A DNA stretch of 64,000 bases, taken from contig NZ_JACJTO010000006.1 of assembly GCF_014698755.1 (NCBI RefSeq), forward strand, positions 91,781 to 155,780, in the 5' to 3' direction. The notes under the pieces were generated by a model that was not told the origin of the DNA, ran no database searches, and saw only the letters and a list, made by a program, of their open reading frames with translations. This document shows, one piece after another, positions 44,748 to 53,618 of this stretch. The stretch comes from Aphanizomenon flos-aquae FACHB-1287 (GTDB lineage: Bacteria > Cyanobacteriota > Cyanobacteriia > Cyanobacteriales > Nostocaceae). The position numbers were made by a program, and so were the translations under genes. Position 1 is the first letter of the stretch, and each line of letters begins with the position of its first letter.

Positions 44748-45125
44748 TCAGAGGCCGTTGACTACTCGTGTGATACCGTCTTTGATCAGTGGGACGTTAA
44801 AGTTGATTAGTAGTCCGACTTTTTTATTAGCAAGGCGTAGATAGGTTAATATCTGCTTTTTGTGAACAGGATGAATTGTTTCCACTGATTTGAGTTCGAC
44901 AATCACCTTGTCTTCAACTATCAAATCAGCCCGGAAACCCTCCTCCAAAACCACACCTTCATAGATAATCGGAATAATTACCTGTCTTTTCACTTCTAAC
45001 TTGCGTCGCCTTAACTCAACATCCATCACCGTCTCATAAACCGACTCAAACAAACCAGGTCCCAAACTAGTGTGAACCTTGTAAGCCACATCAACAATAA
45101 CTCCCGAAATCTCATTCTCAATCAT
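44748..45125 (-). CDS. GxxExxY protein (PDDEXK_3-like)
   Basis: 125 residues from the ATG at 45125. GPGLFESVYE at about 22-31 is the name-giving GxxExxY motif; RADLIVEDKVIVELKS at about 68-83 has the D...ExK signature of the PD-(D/E)XK fold. A longer frame runs upstream but overlaps the neighbouring gene and lacks homology. The gene is enclosed by near-identical inverted repeats (44717-44745 and 45126-45155), suggesting it moves or expands with them. Function of this family is not established. Confidence 0.88.
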   Translation of the reverse strand: MIENEISGVIVDVAYKVHTSLGPGLFESVYETVMDVELRRRKLEVKRQVIIPIIYEGVVLEEGFRADLIVEDKVIVELKSVETIHPVHKKQILTYLRLANKKVGLLINFNVPLIKDGITRVVNGL

Positions 45126-45155
45126 ACTCTCTGTGCCTGGAGCGTCTCTGCGTGA
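45126..45155. repeat. Inverted repeat, right, flanking the GxxExxY gene
   Basis: ACTCTCTGTG...TCTCTGCGTGA, the inverse of the left copy with a differing middle. It begins directly at the start codon of the gene. Confidence 0.8.
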
Positions 45156-45168
45156 ACTAAATCTTACA

Positions 45169-46419
45169 TTATATCTCCCCCACAGCCTCAATAGCCGCTT
45201 GTAAAGCAATAGATACATGAGTCCAATGTGTACCCCCTTGGCAATAAACCACATAAGGCTCACGCAATGGTCCATCTGCCGATAGTTCTAAGGTACTCCC
45301 TTCGATAAATGTCCCTCCAGCCATGACTACCTGGCTTTCGTAGCCTGGCATATCGTCGGGTATGGGGTTTAGATAAGATCCTATGGGCGAATGCTGCTGT
45401 ATGGCTTTACAGAAGGCGATTAGTTTTTCGGCTGAACCGAGTTTAATGGCTTGAATTACGTCTCCTCTGGGAGCTAATGGTGGGGGGTTGACTGGATATC
45501 CCAATTTGTCAAATACATAACCTGTCAGGTATGTTCCTTTCATGGCTTCCCCTACCATTTGCGGGGCTAAAAATAATCCTTGGAATAACAAGCGGTTTTG
45601 ATCAAAGGTCGCTCCGCCTTTGCTACCAATACCGGGGGCTGTCAGTCTACAAGCGGCTGCTTCTACTAGGTCGGCGCGGCCAGCTATATAACCACCTGCA
45701 CTGACAACTGTACCCCCAGGATTTTTAATCAGTGACCCAGCTATGAGGTCCGCACCAACATGGGTTGGTTCTTTGGTTTCTATGAATTCACCATAGCAGT
45801 TATCTACAAAACAAACGGTGTGCGAATTTTGTTGTTTGACTATATACACAATTTTTTCTATGTCGGCTATGGAAAGGCTTGGCCGCCATGAGTATCCGCA
45901 GGAACGTTGAATCAATACTAATCTTGTGTTGTCAGTAATGCTAGTGCTTAATTTTTGCCAATCTATTTTTCCTTGATCAGTTAATTCCAATTGGCGGTAT
46001 TTTATGCCAAAATCAAGAAGAGAACCTTGGCCTTGTCCTCTCAAGCCAATCACCTCTTCTAAAGTATCGTAGGGAGAACCGACTACTGCTAACATTTCAT
46101 CCCCAGGACGAAGTACACCATACAGCGCACAAGCGATCGCATGAGTTCCCGAAACAAACTGCACTCGCACCACCGCAGCTTCAGCACCCATCACCTGGGC
46201 AAAAACTTGATCTAAGGTTTCTCGCCCCAGATCGTCGTGTCCGTAGCCACTTACACCTGCAAAATGGTGCGCGCCTACTCGCTGATGACGAAAGGCATCT
46301 AATACTCGTTTAAGATTATGCTTGACCTGCGCGTCAATTCCAGAAAAAATTTCTAATAGTGTCTGCTCTGCTTCCCGCAGCCTCTCAAAGCTGTTCATCA
46401 TTTCCTCATTCAAAAACAT
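45169..46419 (-). CDS. Methionine gamma-lyase-like PLP enzyme (YnbB/aluminium-resistance family)
   Basis: 416 residues, fold-type I PLP enzyme. Motifs: VRVQFVSGTHAIACALYGVLRPGDEML near 85-111 (PLP phosphate cradle), FVDNCYGEF near 205-213 (Asp that pairs with the pyridine N), and DLIAGSLIKNPGG near 224-236 with the Schiff-base Lys. Annotated widely as cystathionine beta-lyase family or aluminium resistance protein; the substrate is uncertain. Start at either of two near ATGs (MFLNEEMMNSF). Confidence 0.88.
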   Translation of the reverse strand: MFLNEEMMNSFERLREAEQTLLEIFSGIDAQVKHNLKRVLDAFRHQRVGAHHFAGVSGYGHDDLGRETLDQVFAQVMGAEAAVVRVQFVSGTHAIACALYGVLRPGDEMLAVVGSPYDTLEEVIGLRGQGQGSLLDFGIKYRQLELTDQGKIDWQKLSTSITDNTRLVLIQRSCGYSWRPSLSIADIEKIVYIVKQQNSHTVCFVDNCYGEFIETKEPTHVGADLIAGSLIKNPGGTVVSAGGYIAGRADLVEAAACRLTAPGIGSKGGATFDQNRLLFQGLFLAPQMVGEAMKGTYLTGYVFDKLGYPVNPPPLAPRGDVIQAIKLGSAEKLIAFCKAIQQHSPIGSYLNPIPDDMPGYESQVVMAGGTFIEGSTLELSADGPLREPYVVYCQGGTHWTHVSIALQAAIEAVGEI

Positions 46420-46484
46420 AAAATAGATATGCGGATTTTAGGATCGCGCAGACTGGGCTGAACAATTTCTATTCAGGTTACTGC

Positions 46485-47300
46485 ATGACAATTGCTACTT
46501 CTAAACCTCACATTAACTGGGTTAATACCCTATTTTTCGTTGCATTGCACGTCGGCGCTCTCTTTGCCTTGATTCCTAGCAATTTTAGCTGGAGGGCAGT
46601 AGGTGTTGCTTTATTGCTTTACTGGGTGACTGGAGGTTTAGGTATTACTTTGGGATATCACCGTCTTGTCACTCACCGTAGTTTTCAAACACCCAAATGG
46701 CTAGAGTATATCTTGGTAATTTTTGGGACACTATCTTGTGAGGGCGGTCCAATTGAATGGGTGGGGACACATCGGATTCACCACTTGCATTCTGATACTG
46801 AATCTGACCCCCATGATTCAAATCAAGGTTTCTGGTGGAGTCACATGGGTTGGATGATTCATTTCGCTCCCGCTCACGATCAAGTTCCTCGCTTTACTAA
46901 AGACATTATTGATGACCCAGTTTATCAGTTTTTACAGAAAAATTTCATTTTCTTACAAATTGCTTTGGGCTTGGTTTTATACTTCTTCGGCGGTTGGCCA
47001 ATGGTCGTCTGGGGAATTTTTGTCCGCATTATCTGGGTTTATCACTGTACTTGGTTGGTAAATAGTGCTACCCATAAATTCGGATACCGCACTTATGATT
47101 CCGGTGACAGATCAACTAATTGTTGGTGGGTTGCTATTCTCGTATTTGGGGAAGGTTGGCATAATAATCATCATGCTTTCCAATACTCTGCCCGTCATGG
47201 TTTGGAGTGGTGGGAAATTGATATGACTTGGATGACAATTCAGTTATTACAATTATTAGGTCTAGCTACCAATGTGAAACTGGCAGAGAAAAAGGCATAA
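46485..47300 (+). CDS. desC: Acyl-lipid delta-9 desaturase
   Basis: 271 residues. Three His boxes of the delta-9 type: HRLVTH at 59-64, HRIHH at 96-100, HNNHH near the C terminus, holding the di-iron centre. It inserts the first double bond in C16/C18 acyl chains of membrane lipids. First of desC-desA-desB, a usual Nostocales arrangement giving tri-unsaturated C18. A strong terminator-like hairpin follows at 47317, so desC likely ends its own transcript. Confidence 0.95.
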   Translation: MTIATSKPHINWVNTLFFVALHVGALFALIPSNFSWRAVGVALLLYWVTGGLGITLGYHRLVTHRSFQTPKWLEYILVIFGTLSCEGGPIEWVGTHRIHHLHSDTESDPHDSNQGFWWSHMGWMIHFAPAHDQVPRFTKDIIDDPVYQFLQKNFIFLQIALGLVLYFFGGWPMVVWGIFVRIIWVYHCTWLVNSATHKFGYRTYDSGDRSTNCWWVAILVFGEGWHNNHHAFQYSARHGLEWWEIDMTWMTIQLLQLLGLATNVKLAEKKA

Positions 47301-47316
47301 TACAGATTATATGCCT

Positions 47317-47366
47317 AAAGTCAATAGTTTGATGCTGAATCTTTGGCTGGAAACTATTGACTTTTT
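47317..47366 (+). terminator. Rho-independent terminator after desC
   Basis: AAAGTCAATAGTTT at 47317-47330 pairs perfectly (14 bp) with AAACTATTGACTTT at 47351-47364, followed by more T. Confidence 0.8.
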
Positions 47367-47530
47367 GTCTGTAAATGCAGCAATTTAAAATTTATTTTTT
47401 TTAATTGCTGACTAACTATCCTAAGTTGTTGTTAACTTGCTATAATCTCAGAAATTAATGTTACAAAACTTTGCAGGAAATTACTTTTTTTAGTAACCTT
47501 GCATTGCTGTCTGTTGTTTTTCAGGTATTC

Positions 47531-48589
47531 ATGACTACATCGATCATCAAAAGTCAGGAAGTAGCGGTCTCCACAGACCTAGGTAAAGACCAATTCCAAC
47601 TAAAACATATTATCAAAAGTCTGCCCAAGGAATGCTTTCAAAAAAATAGCCGCAAAGCATGGACAACTGTAATTCTCAGTTTATCTATGGCCGCACTAGG
47701 CTATTATTTTATAGCCATTTCCCCTTGGTTTCTCCTACCCCTAGCTTGGATTTTTACAGGAACTGCTTTAACAGGTTTTTTTGTCATTGGCCATGATTGT
47801 GGTCATCGTTCATTTGCAAAACGTCGTTGGGTAAATGATTTGGTGGGACATTTCTTCATGATGTTCTTAATTTACCCGTTTCATAGTTGGCGGATTAAAC
47901 ATAATCATCACCATAAACATACTAACAAGCTAGATGAAGATAACGCTTGGCATCCTATTAGAACAGAAGTTTTTGCAAGTTGGTCTAAAAATAGACAGTC
48001 CGCCTTTGAGTTGTTCATGCGTCAACGTCTTTGGTGGGTAGGTTCGATTGGACATTGGGCTGTTGTGCATTTTGATTGGCGCAATTTCCAGAAAAAAGAA
48101 CAAGCTGGTGTTAAACTATCTGTGGCCGTAGTAGTTGCTTTTGCAGCTATTGTTTTCCCAGCTTTAATTATTACAACTGGTGTTTGGGGCTTTATTAAAT
48201 TCTGGTTTATTCCCTGGATAGTTTACCATTTCTGGATGAGTACCTTCACCATTGTTCACCACACTTTGCCAGATGTTCCTTTTAGAACTGCTGATAAATG
48301 GAATGAAGCTTTAGCACAGCTATTTGGCACGATTCATTGTGATTATCCTCGCTGGGTGGAAATCCTTTGTCATGATATTAATGTTCATGTTCCCCATCAT
48401 ATTTCCACTGCTATTCCTTCCTATAATTTGCGGTTGGCTTATAGTAGCATCAAAGAGAATTGGGGTCCTTATCTCCATGATGAATATAAATTCTCTTGGG
48501 ATTTGATGAAGGAAATTACTAATCAATGTCAACTTTATAAAACTGATATTGGTTATACTACTTTTGAAGCATATCGGGCGGCTAAATAA
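47531..48589 (+). CDS. desA: Acyl-lipid omega-6 (delta-12) desaturase
   Basis: 352 residues from the ATG at 47531 (MTTSIIKSQEV); the longer upstream frame is not needed and lies in a likely leader. His boxes: HDCGH near 89-93, HNHHHKH near 125-131, and HVPHH near 287-291. It makes linoleoyl groups from oleoyl lipids on the thylakoid/plasma membrane and is commonly cold-induced. It lies between desC and desB, with a 146-nt gap to desB. Confidence 0.94.
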   Translation: MTTSIIKSQEVAVSTDLGKDQFQLKHIIKSLPKECFQKNSRKAWTTVILSLSMAALGYYFIAISPWFLLPLAWIFTGTALTGFFVIGHDCGHRSFAKRRWVNDLVGHFFMMFLIYPFHSWRIKHNHHHKHTNKLDEDNAWHPIRTEVFASWSKNRQSAFELFMRQRLWWVGSIGHWAVVHFDWRNFQKKEQAGVKLSVAVVVAFAAIVFPALIITTGVWGFIKFWFIPWIVYHFWMSTFTIVHHTLPDVPFRTADKWNEALAQLFGTIHCDYPRWVEILCHDINVHVPHHISTAIPSYNLRLAYSSIKENWGPYLHDEYKFSWDLMKEITNQCQLYKTDIGYTTFEAYRAAK

Positions 48590-48618
48590 TCAGGAATTAA
48601 ATTACTAATTATTCTAGT

Positions 48619-48661
48619 TTGGCAATTAACCAAATTTGACAATGTTTAGTTAAATTGCCAA
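48619..48661. other. Hairpin between desA and desB
   Basis: TTGGCAATTAAC pairs with GTTAAATTGCCAA (one bulge) around an 18-nt loop, without a T-run. It could be a processing or stability element between the two genes. Confidence 0.45.
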
Positions 48662-48735
48662 TATCCCCCAGTCTAAATTCCAGAGGTAACTAAATATTAC
48701 CTCACAATTAGTTTTTAACTTAATCAACCAACCCA

Positions 48736-49812
48736 GTGCAATTAGATACAATTCATTTCAATCAAGCCCCTAGTGGTGAATCTTCTGAAGGTCAAGAAAA
48801 ATTACCGTTTACTCTTCAAGATTTAAAAGCTGCTATTCCCGCTGAATGTTTTCAACCCAGTGTAACGAAATCACTCTATTATTTCTTTCGTGACGTTCTG
48901 ATTGTGGGACTGCTGTATGCAGTGGCCAATTATCTAGATTCTTGGTACTTTTGGCCAGTTTTCTGGGTCATGCAAGGAACAATGTTTTGGGCTTTATTTG
49001 TAGTTGGCCACGACTGCGGACACCAATCTTTTTCTAAGCATAAATGGTTGAATGATTTAATTGGTCATATTACCCATACTTTTATTCTCGTTCCTTATCA
49101 TGGTTGGAGAATTAGCCACAGAACTCACCACAAAAATACAGGCAGCTTGGAAAATGATGAAAGCTGGTATCCTGTCTCTGAATCTGAGTACAATGAGATG
49201 CCCGTAGCGCAAAAAATCGGGCGCTTTTATTTGTTCTTATTGGCTTATCCAGTGTATTTATTCAAGCGTTCTCCTGGTAAAGAAGGTTCTCACTTTTCAC
49301 CCAGTAGCCCACTGTTTAAAGCTTCAGAAAAATGGGACATTATAACTAGTACCACACTGTGGATAGGTATGGTAGGATTGCTAGGATTTTTTACCTATCA
49401 GTGCGGTTGGATGTGGTTGTTAAAATACTATGCTGGACCATATATTGTCTTTATTATTTGGTTAGATTTGGTGACTTTCTTGCACCACACTGAACCGGGA
49501 CTTCCTTGGTATCGTGGAGAAGAATGGAGTTTCCTCAAAGGGGCAATTTCTAGCATTGACCGAGATTATGGAATTTTTAACCACATTCATCATGATATCG
49601 GTACTCATGTTGCTCACCACATTTTCTTGAATATGCCTCATTACAATTTGTTAAAAGCAACTAAGGCAATTAAACCGATAATGGGTGAGTATTTCCACGA
49701 ATCAAAAGAACCAATTTGGAAGTCCTTATGGAATTCTGCTATTGGTTGTCATTTTGTTCCCGATACAGGTAGTAAGGTTTATTACACCTCAAATAATCAA
49801 AATGTCAAGTAA
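48736..49812 (+). CDS. desB: Acyl-lipid omega-3 (delta-15) desaturase
   Basis: 358 residues, starting at GTG. His boxes HDCGH near 94-98, HRTHH near 130-134 and HVAHH near 292-296. It adds the third double bond to C18 chains; desB transcription is classically cold-inducible in cyanobacteria. The N-terminal ~25 residues are variable; later starts exist but leave the conserved LPFTLQDLKAAIP block complete. A terminator follows at 49837. Confidence 0.94.
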   Translation: MQLDTIHFNQAPSGESSEGQEKLPFTLQDLKAAIPAECFQPSVTKSLYYFFRDVLIVGLLYAVANYLDSWYFWPVFWVMQGTMFWALFVVGHDCGHQSFSKHKWLNDLIGHITHTFILVPYHGWRISHRTHHKNTGSLENDESWYPVSESEYNEMPVAQKIGRFYLFLLAYPVYLFKRSPGKEGSHFSPSSPLFKASEKWDIITSTTLWIGMVGLLGFFTYQCGWMWLLKYYAGPYIVFIIWLDLVTFLHHTEPGLPWYRGEEWSFLKGAISSIDRDYGIFNHIHHDIGTHVAHHIFLNMPHYNLLKATKAIKPIMGEYFHESKEPIWKSLWNSAIGCHFVPDTGSKVYYTSNNQNVK

Positions 49813-49836
49813 TCGGTAAATTATGGAAATCAATGA

Positions 49837-49863
49837 AGTCCGCTAATGCGGGCTTTTTTTTAT
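49837..49863 (+). terminator. Rho-independent terminator after desB
   Basis: AGTCCGC-TAAT-GCGGGCT stem-loop followed by a run of eight T. Confidence 0.85.
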
Positions 49864-49974
49864 TTTAGATTGTCTTGAAAACTAAAAATGGCGGATAATT
49901 ATCCTCAAGACTCGGCATACTGAATAAGAGAGAAATTAAAAAACCACTCTTGGCATGAAGGTAAGAAAGCGAAA

Positions 49975-50517
49975 ATGAGACGTAAATCTTCCACTACTAA
50001 ACCAACTAATACCCCTAAAGCCTCTATTTTCCAATCCCCTATCTTTAACTTCGCCAGCATTGCCATTTTTGGAGGGGTGCTGATTTTGGGAATTGGAATT
50101 GGGATTGCGTTTAGTTCTACAACTACATTGAGTTCATCAAATGTGGCTTCCCGTGAGTTCATTGATACCAGAGCACCAAATCCTGAAATTTGCGTCCAGT
50201 ATGGAGCTAGTGCAATGGTAATGGATGCTAGATTATTTGTAACTCTTAATCCCTTTAATGTCTATGTTGCCCAGCCGAATATCCGCCCTGGCTGTGTAAT
50301 TCGTCAAAATAACTGGGCAATTTTAGAAAACAAAAAACTTGTAACATCAGATCAGGTAAGAGAATGTAAAAACCGTCTCAATACCTTTGGCTTTACGGGT
50401 GACTTAAATAGTGAAAAGCCAGATATTAGATGTATTTATCAAAATGAATCGGCTCAAAATTTCTTTTTATCTCAACCAGGGGCTGTGGGAACTCCCCAAG
50501 ATACAGAAAGATTTTAA
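49975..50517 (+). CDS. DUF3172 family protein
   Basis: 180 residues. A basic N terminus, one membrane segment at about 27-48 (FASIAIFGGVLILGIGIGIAF), then the cyanobacterial DUF3172 domain (PNPEICVQYGASAMVMDARLFVTLNPFNVYV at about 68-98) with four cysteines. Probably a membrane-anchored periplasmic/lumenal protein. Function unknown. It stands alone after the desB terminator. Confidence 0.82.
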   Translation: MRRKSSTTKPTNTPKASIFQSPIFNFASIAIFGGVLILGIGIGIAFSSTTTLSSSNVASREFIDTRAPNPEICVQYGASAMVMDARLFVTLNPFNVYVAQPNIRPGCVIRQNNWAILENKKLVTSDQVRECKNRLNTFGFTGDLNSEKPDIRCIYQNESAQNFFLSQPGAVGTPQDTERF

Positions 50518-50618
50518 ATATAGGAGTCAGGAGGAAAAGGAAGAAGAGGAAGTTTAAAACTTTTTCTTTCCCTTTTTCCTTTTCCTGACAAGTTTAAGTT
50601 TTCTCCACCTACATATAC

Positions 50619-51347
50619 TTAGTCACGACCATTAATGGCAATGAGCAAACGTAAGATAAAAACAAATAAGTTAATGTAGGTGAGATACATTGACAAAGCT
50701 GCCGGTAAATACTCATTATTGCGGTAAGTGCGAGGCAAGATGTAGAAATCAACTACTGAAGCTCCCGCGAAGAGAAATACACCCAAACCAGAGATACCGA
50801 TTTCTAACCAACTGGGTGTATAAACGCCAAATAAGGCAAAGACAAATTGCAGAAGACAAACCACCAATAAAGCAATAATGCCCAAACTAATAGTTTTTGT
50901 CAACGCCATGCCGTCTGCTTCCGAAAGGTTAGAACCAATTTTCCGCGCAGCAATGAAGGTAACGCCACAACTAAGAGCAGCAATACCAATACCTTGAATA
51001 CCTACTCCTTGGGTTTTCAAAGCCACAAAGACTAAGCCACTCAGGGTATACCCAGATAATAGACTGTAAATACCTAATAAAGGTAATGCTAGAGCCTTAT
51101 TACCTTTTGATGCTACATTTTGGGCAACGAAGAACAAAATTAATTCGAGAATTACCGCTCCAAAGAAAGTGGGGAAAAAGAGTTCAGGATTAGTGCGGAT
51201 AATACCTAAACCACCATAAGTACCCAGGGCAGTTAGTACCAATCCACCACCCACGTAGGGGAGAGCGTTAGCGATGACATTTGGTCCAACGATTCCATGA
51301 GTTCCAGCTTCACGGAAAGCTTCACGAAAATTACTCGTATTACTCAT
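50619..51347 (-). CDS. Bax inhibitor-1 family membrane protein
   Basis: 242 residues from the ATG at 51347 (MSNTSNFREAFREAG); a longer frame upstream overlaps the next gene and lacks homology. Seven predicted helices of the BI-1/YccA family with the C-terminal YLTYINLFVFILRLL. Family members are pH-gated Ca2+ leak channels or interact with FtsH; the role in cyanobacteria is not known. It is 40 nt after the AMIN protein gene on the same strand. Confidence 0.85.
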   Translation of the reverse strand: MSNTSNFREAFREAGTHGIVGPNVIANALPYVGGGLVLTALGTYGGLGIIRTNPELFFPTFFGAVILELILFFVAQNVASKGNKALALPLLGIYSLLSGYTLSGLVFVALKTQGVGIQGIGIAALSCGVTFIAARKIGSNLSEADGMALTKTISLGIIALLVVCLLQFVFALFGVYTPSWLEIGISGLGVFLFAGASVVDFYILPRTYRNNEYLPAALSMYLTYINLFVFILRLLIAINGRD

Positions 51348-51387
51348 ATCTAAAAATTGAAACTGCTGATTTCTATTTTTACAAATT

Positions 51388-52080
51388 TTATAAATTATTG
51401 GGTAGAGGTTGACCAAATTCAATAATGGGAATATTGGGGAAACTATTTTTGTTTTCTAAAGGTGTGGACAACATAGCAGGAGGAAGCGGGGAATTGATAA
51501 TTGGCGCAGGGTTTTGAGAATTTAGAGGTGGAACTGTGATTAAGGGTTGTTGGGAGTTAGTTGTGAGATTTATAGATGGTGGTAGGGTGGTAGAGGGTGT
51601 AGTTAAGAGACTTTTGGCGGCAGAAAAGGTAATATGAGGATTTAATACCCAGCGAGTGGGTTTTTGTCGGGAAAGAGGTTGAAGTTGTATTTGTTTGAGT
51701 TCTAGCTGAGTTCCTGTTGCTAGGTCGAGAACTATTCTGGTAATATTGGCGTTAAGTTGGGAAATGCGAATTCTCTGAACTGCACCGGAAAATTCTTTTT
51801 GAGTAAGGACTTTACCTAATTTGGTATTAGGTAAATCGAGAACTAAACGTGGTGGTTGCATTAAGTAAAAATATTCAGGTGTTGTGGTATTGGAAAGATT
51901 AATTTCTAATTGCTGGGTTTTGGGGTTAAATTTCCAACTATTCAATTGTGCTGATAGTTGAGCAATACTGATGCTAGGGGTGAAAGCAATCAAGCTAAAT
52001 AAACTCACCCCCATAAATGGAAGAATTTGATTAGTCCCAATTTTCATAATTTGATTCTTTGAAATTGCAATGTTTAGCAC
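51388..52080 (-). CDS. AMIN-domain secreted protein
   Basis: 230 residues from the first ATG; the ATG at residue 12 (MKIGTNQILPF) is the more likely start because it gives a normal signal peptide ending near IAQ. The AMIN domain spans about 45-150 (LEINLSNTTTPEYFYLMQPPRLVLDLPNTKLG). The remainder is Pro/Thr/Ser-rich. AMIN domains bind peptidoglycan and occur in cyanobacterial amidases and secretins; no catalytic domain is attached here. Confidence 0.82.
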   Translation of the reverse strand: MLNIAISKNQIMKIGTNQILPFMGVSLFSLIAFTPSISIAQLSAQLNSWKFNPKTQQLEINLSNTTTPEYFYLMQPPRLVLDLPNTKLGKVLTQKEFSGAVQRIRISQLNANITRIVLDLATGTQLELKQIQLQPLSRQKPTRWVLNPHITFSAAKSLLTTPSTTLPPSINLTTNSQQPLITVPPLNSQNPAPIINSPLPPAMLSTPLENKNSFPNIPIIEFGQPLPNNL

Positions 52081-52206
52081 GGACTACGGACTATTATAAA
52101 AATTGACGTTGGATTATGTCGATATAAATTATACCTAAGTTTGATATAAATAATTATCAGTTATTATGAAAACTAATTATAATCAAGTTTTTCTCAATTA
52201 GTAATA

Positions 52207-52260
52207 ATTATTCATCTACCCAACAGATCCTCTAAGTAAGGATCTGTTGAGTTGAATAAT
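52207..52260. terminator. Long hairpin between two minus-strand genes
   Basis: CAACAGATCCT-CTAAGTA-AGGATCTGTTG is a perfect 11-bp stem; an outer ATTATTCA/TGAATAAT pair extends it. It lies just after the 3' end of the next gene, so it may stop its transcription, although no T-run follows. Confidence 0.5.
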
Positions 52261-52308
52261 AAAAGTAGTTTCAGTCTCGGTAATTGAATGGTTCAATTGA
52301 GCTAAAAG

Positions 52309-53232
52309 TTAATCAATAGCTGCTCTTAATTTTTTCAAAACTCTACCAATTTCTACAAAGTCTTGATTTTGTGAGAGTCCTAGCAGGACTTTCGGACTAC
52401 TTTCGTTGACAATATTGTTATACCCAGTAATAGCAATGCTGAGTTTATTTATGTCTACAGATGCTGTGGCATTCACTTGAGCTATGGTCAAACTTGCCCT
52501 TAGAGCTTTAGTATTAGTTAATAACTCATTTTCGGGTAATTTTGCTGTGCGATAACTTCGTTTGATAGAACTATTAACAGGACTTAAAAGATTAGCGAGG
52601 GATTCTAAAAGTCCTCTCGATAATTGTGGAGAAACCCCTATGGTGGCAAAGGTGTTAGTAAGTTCAGTAACTATAGATTGTGCATTTGAACCACCGCTGA
52701 TCAAGTTACTAATAGTTCCGTTACCACCAGGGCTTGCAAGCTCGGTAACTAAACCCCTAAAAGCTTGATTTAGAGAATTTTGGGACACAGGTGTAATTCC
52801 CAGGGTTACACTTCCATCAGCTGCTGTTGTGGTAGTAATATTAGGTGATTTACTGATTGGAGTGAAGTTAATGTTAATTCGTGGGACTTGTTGATTAGGA
52901 TTTCCACTAGTACCCCCAGCATTACCTTTACTGGGACCTGGACTGGTAGTAGGTTGAGGTGTTGGATTAACTCCTCCACTAGTACCCCCAGCATTACCTT
53001 TACTGGGACCTGGACTGGCAGTAGGCCTAAATGTTGGTAGGGTAGTAGGCCTAAATGTTGGTAGGGTAGTAGGTTGAGGAGATGGAGATGGATATGGATT
53101 AACTCCTCCACTCATACCTCCAGCATTACCCTTACTGGGGCTAGAAACTTGAGCTTGGTTTACTGGCTGGAAACTAAACAATATTAAAGGACTAAGGCTC
53201 AGAGCCAAAAAGAGACTGCTGGTTTTTAACAT
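52309..53232 (-). CDS. Secreted protein with repeated GNAGGTSGG segments
   Basis: 307 residues, not recognised. Signal peptide at about 1-28, then a low-complexity region to about 120 made of three copies of a PSKGNAGG(T/M)SGG unit and tandem LPTFRPTT units. The C-terminal ~190 residues are helical (LNQAFRGLVTEL, LSRGLLESLANLLSPV, LSIAITGYNNIV). The repeats are also exact at DNA level, so the length may vary between strains. Function unknown; probably periplasmic or exported. Confidence 0.65.
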   Translation of the reverse strand: MLKTSSLFLALSLSPLILFSFQPVNQAQVSSPSKGNAGGMSGGVNPYPSPSPQPTTLPTFRPTTLPTFRPTASPGPSKGNAGGTSGGVNPTPQPTTSPGPSKGNAGGTSGNPNQQVPRININFTPISKSPNITTTTAADGSVTLGITPVSQNSLNQAFRGLVTELASPGGNGTISNLISGGSNAQSIVTELTNTFATIGVSPQLSRGLLESLANLLSPVNSSIKRSYRTAKLPENELLTNTKALRASLTIAQVNATASVDINKLSIAITGYNNIVNESSPKVLLGLSQNQDFVEIGRVLKKLRAAID

Positions 53233-53618
53233 GATGATTTTCTACCAAATATGAAAGTTGAAGTGCTTACTTGAGGTTTGCTCAATAAAATTAGAAATGA
53301 AGACAAAGGAGGACTTCAAGATTTTTTGATACTTCAGGTTTTGGTATAGAATCCATTTGGTATCTATTTTATAACACTTACCTGATAAGAGTTATAGTGA
53401 TCTTGACTGATTCTCCCTTGTCCATACTGGGGGATAACTCTAGTAAAGATGCCAAATTGACCCTATACAAACATCCCAAATCACTCATTTTTCCCTATCA
53501 GATATGGGAAACTGAGAATGTATAACGACACCACACAGTTAATCAGGATTAATCCATTAGATAACTAAAACAGTTTCCTGTGCGTTCAGATTCTCACCAA
53601 CAACTTTTTCCGTTAGCC
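53233..53618. other. Intergenic region without recognised feature
   Basis: 386 bp upstream of the GNAGG-repeat protein gene and downstream of the next minus-strand gene. It should contain a promoter; no RNA gene or known repeat is seen. Confidence 0.35.

Noticed and set aside
44748..45275. Longer 175-residue version of the GxxExxY protein
   Set aside because: The extra 50 N-terminal residues overlap the neighbouring PLP enzyme gene and the inverted repeat; family homology begins at the ATG at 45125.
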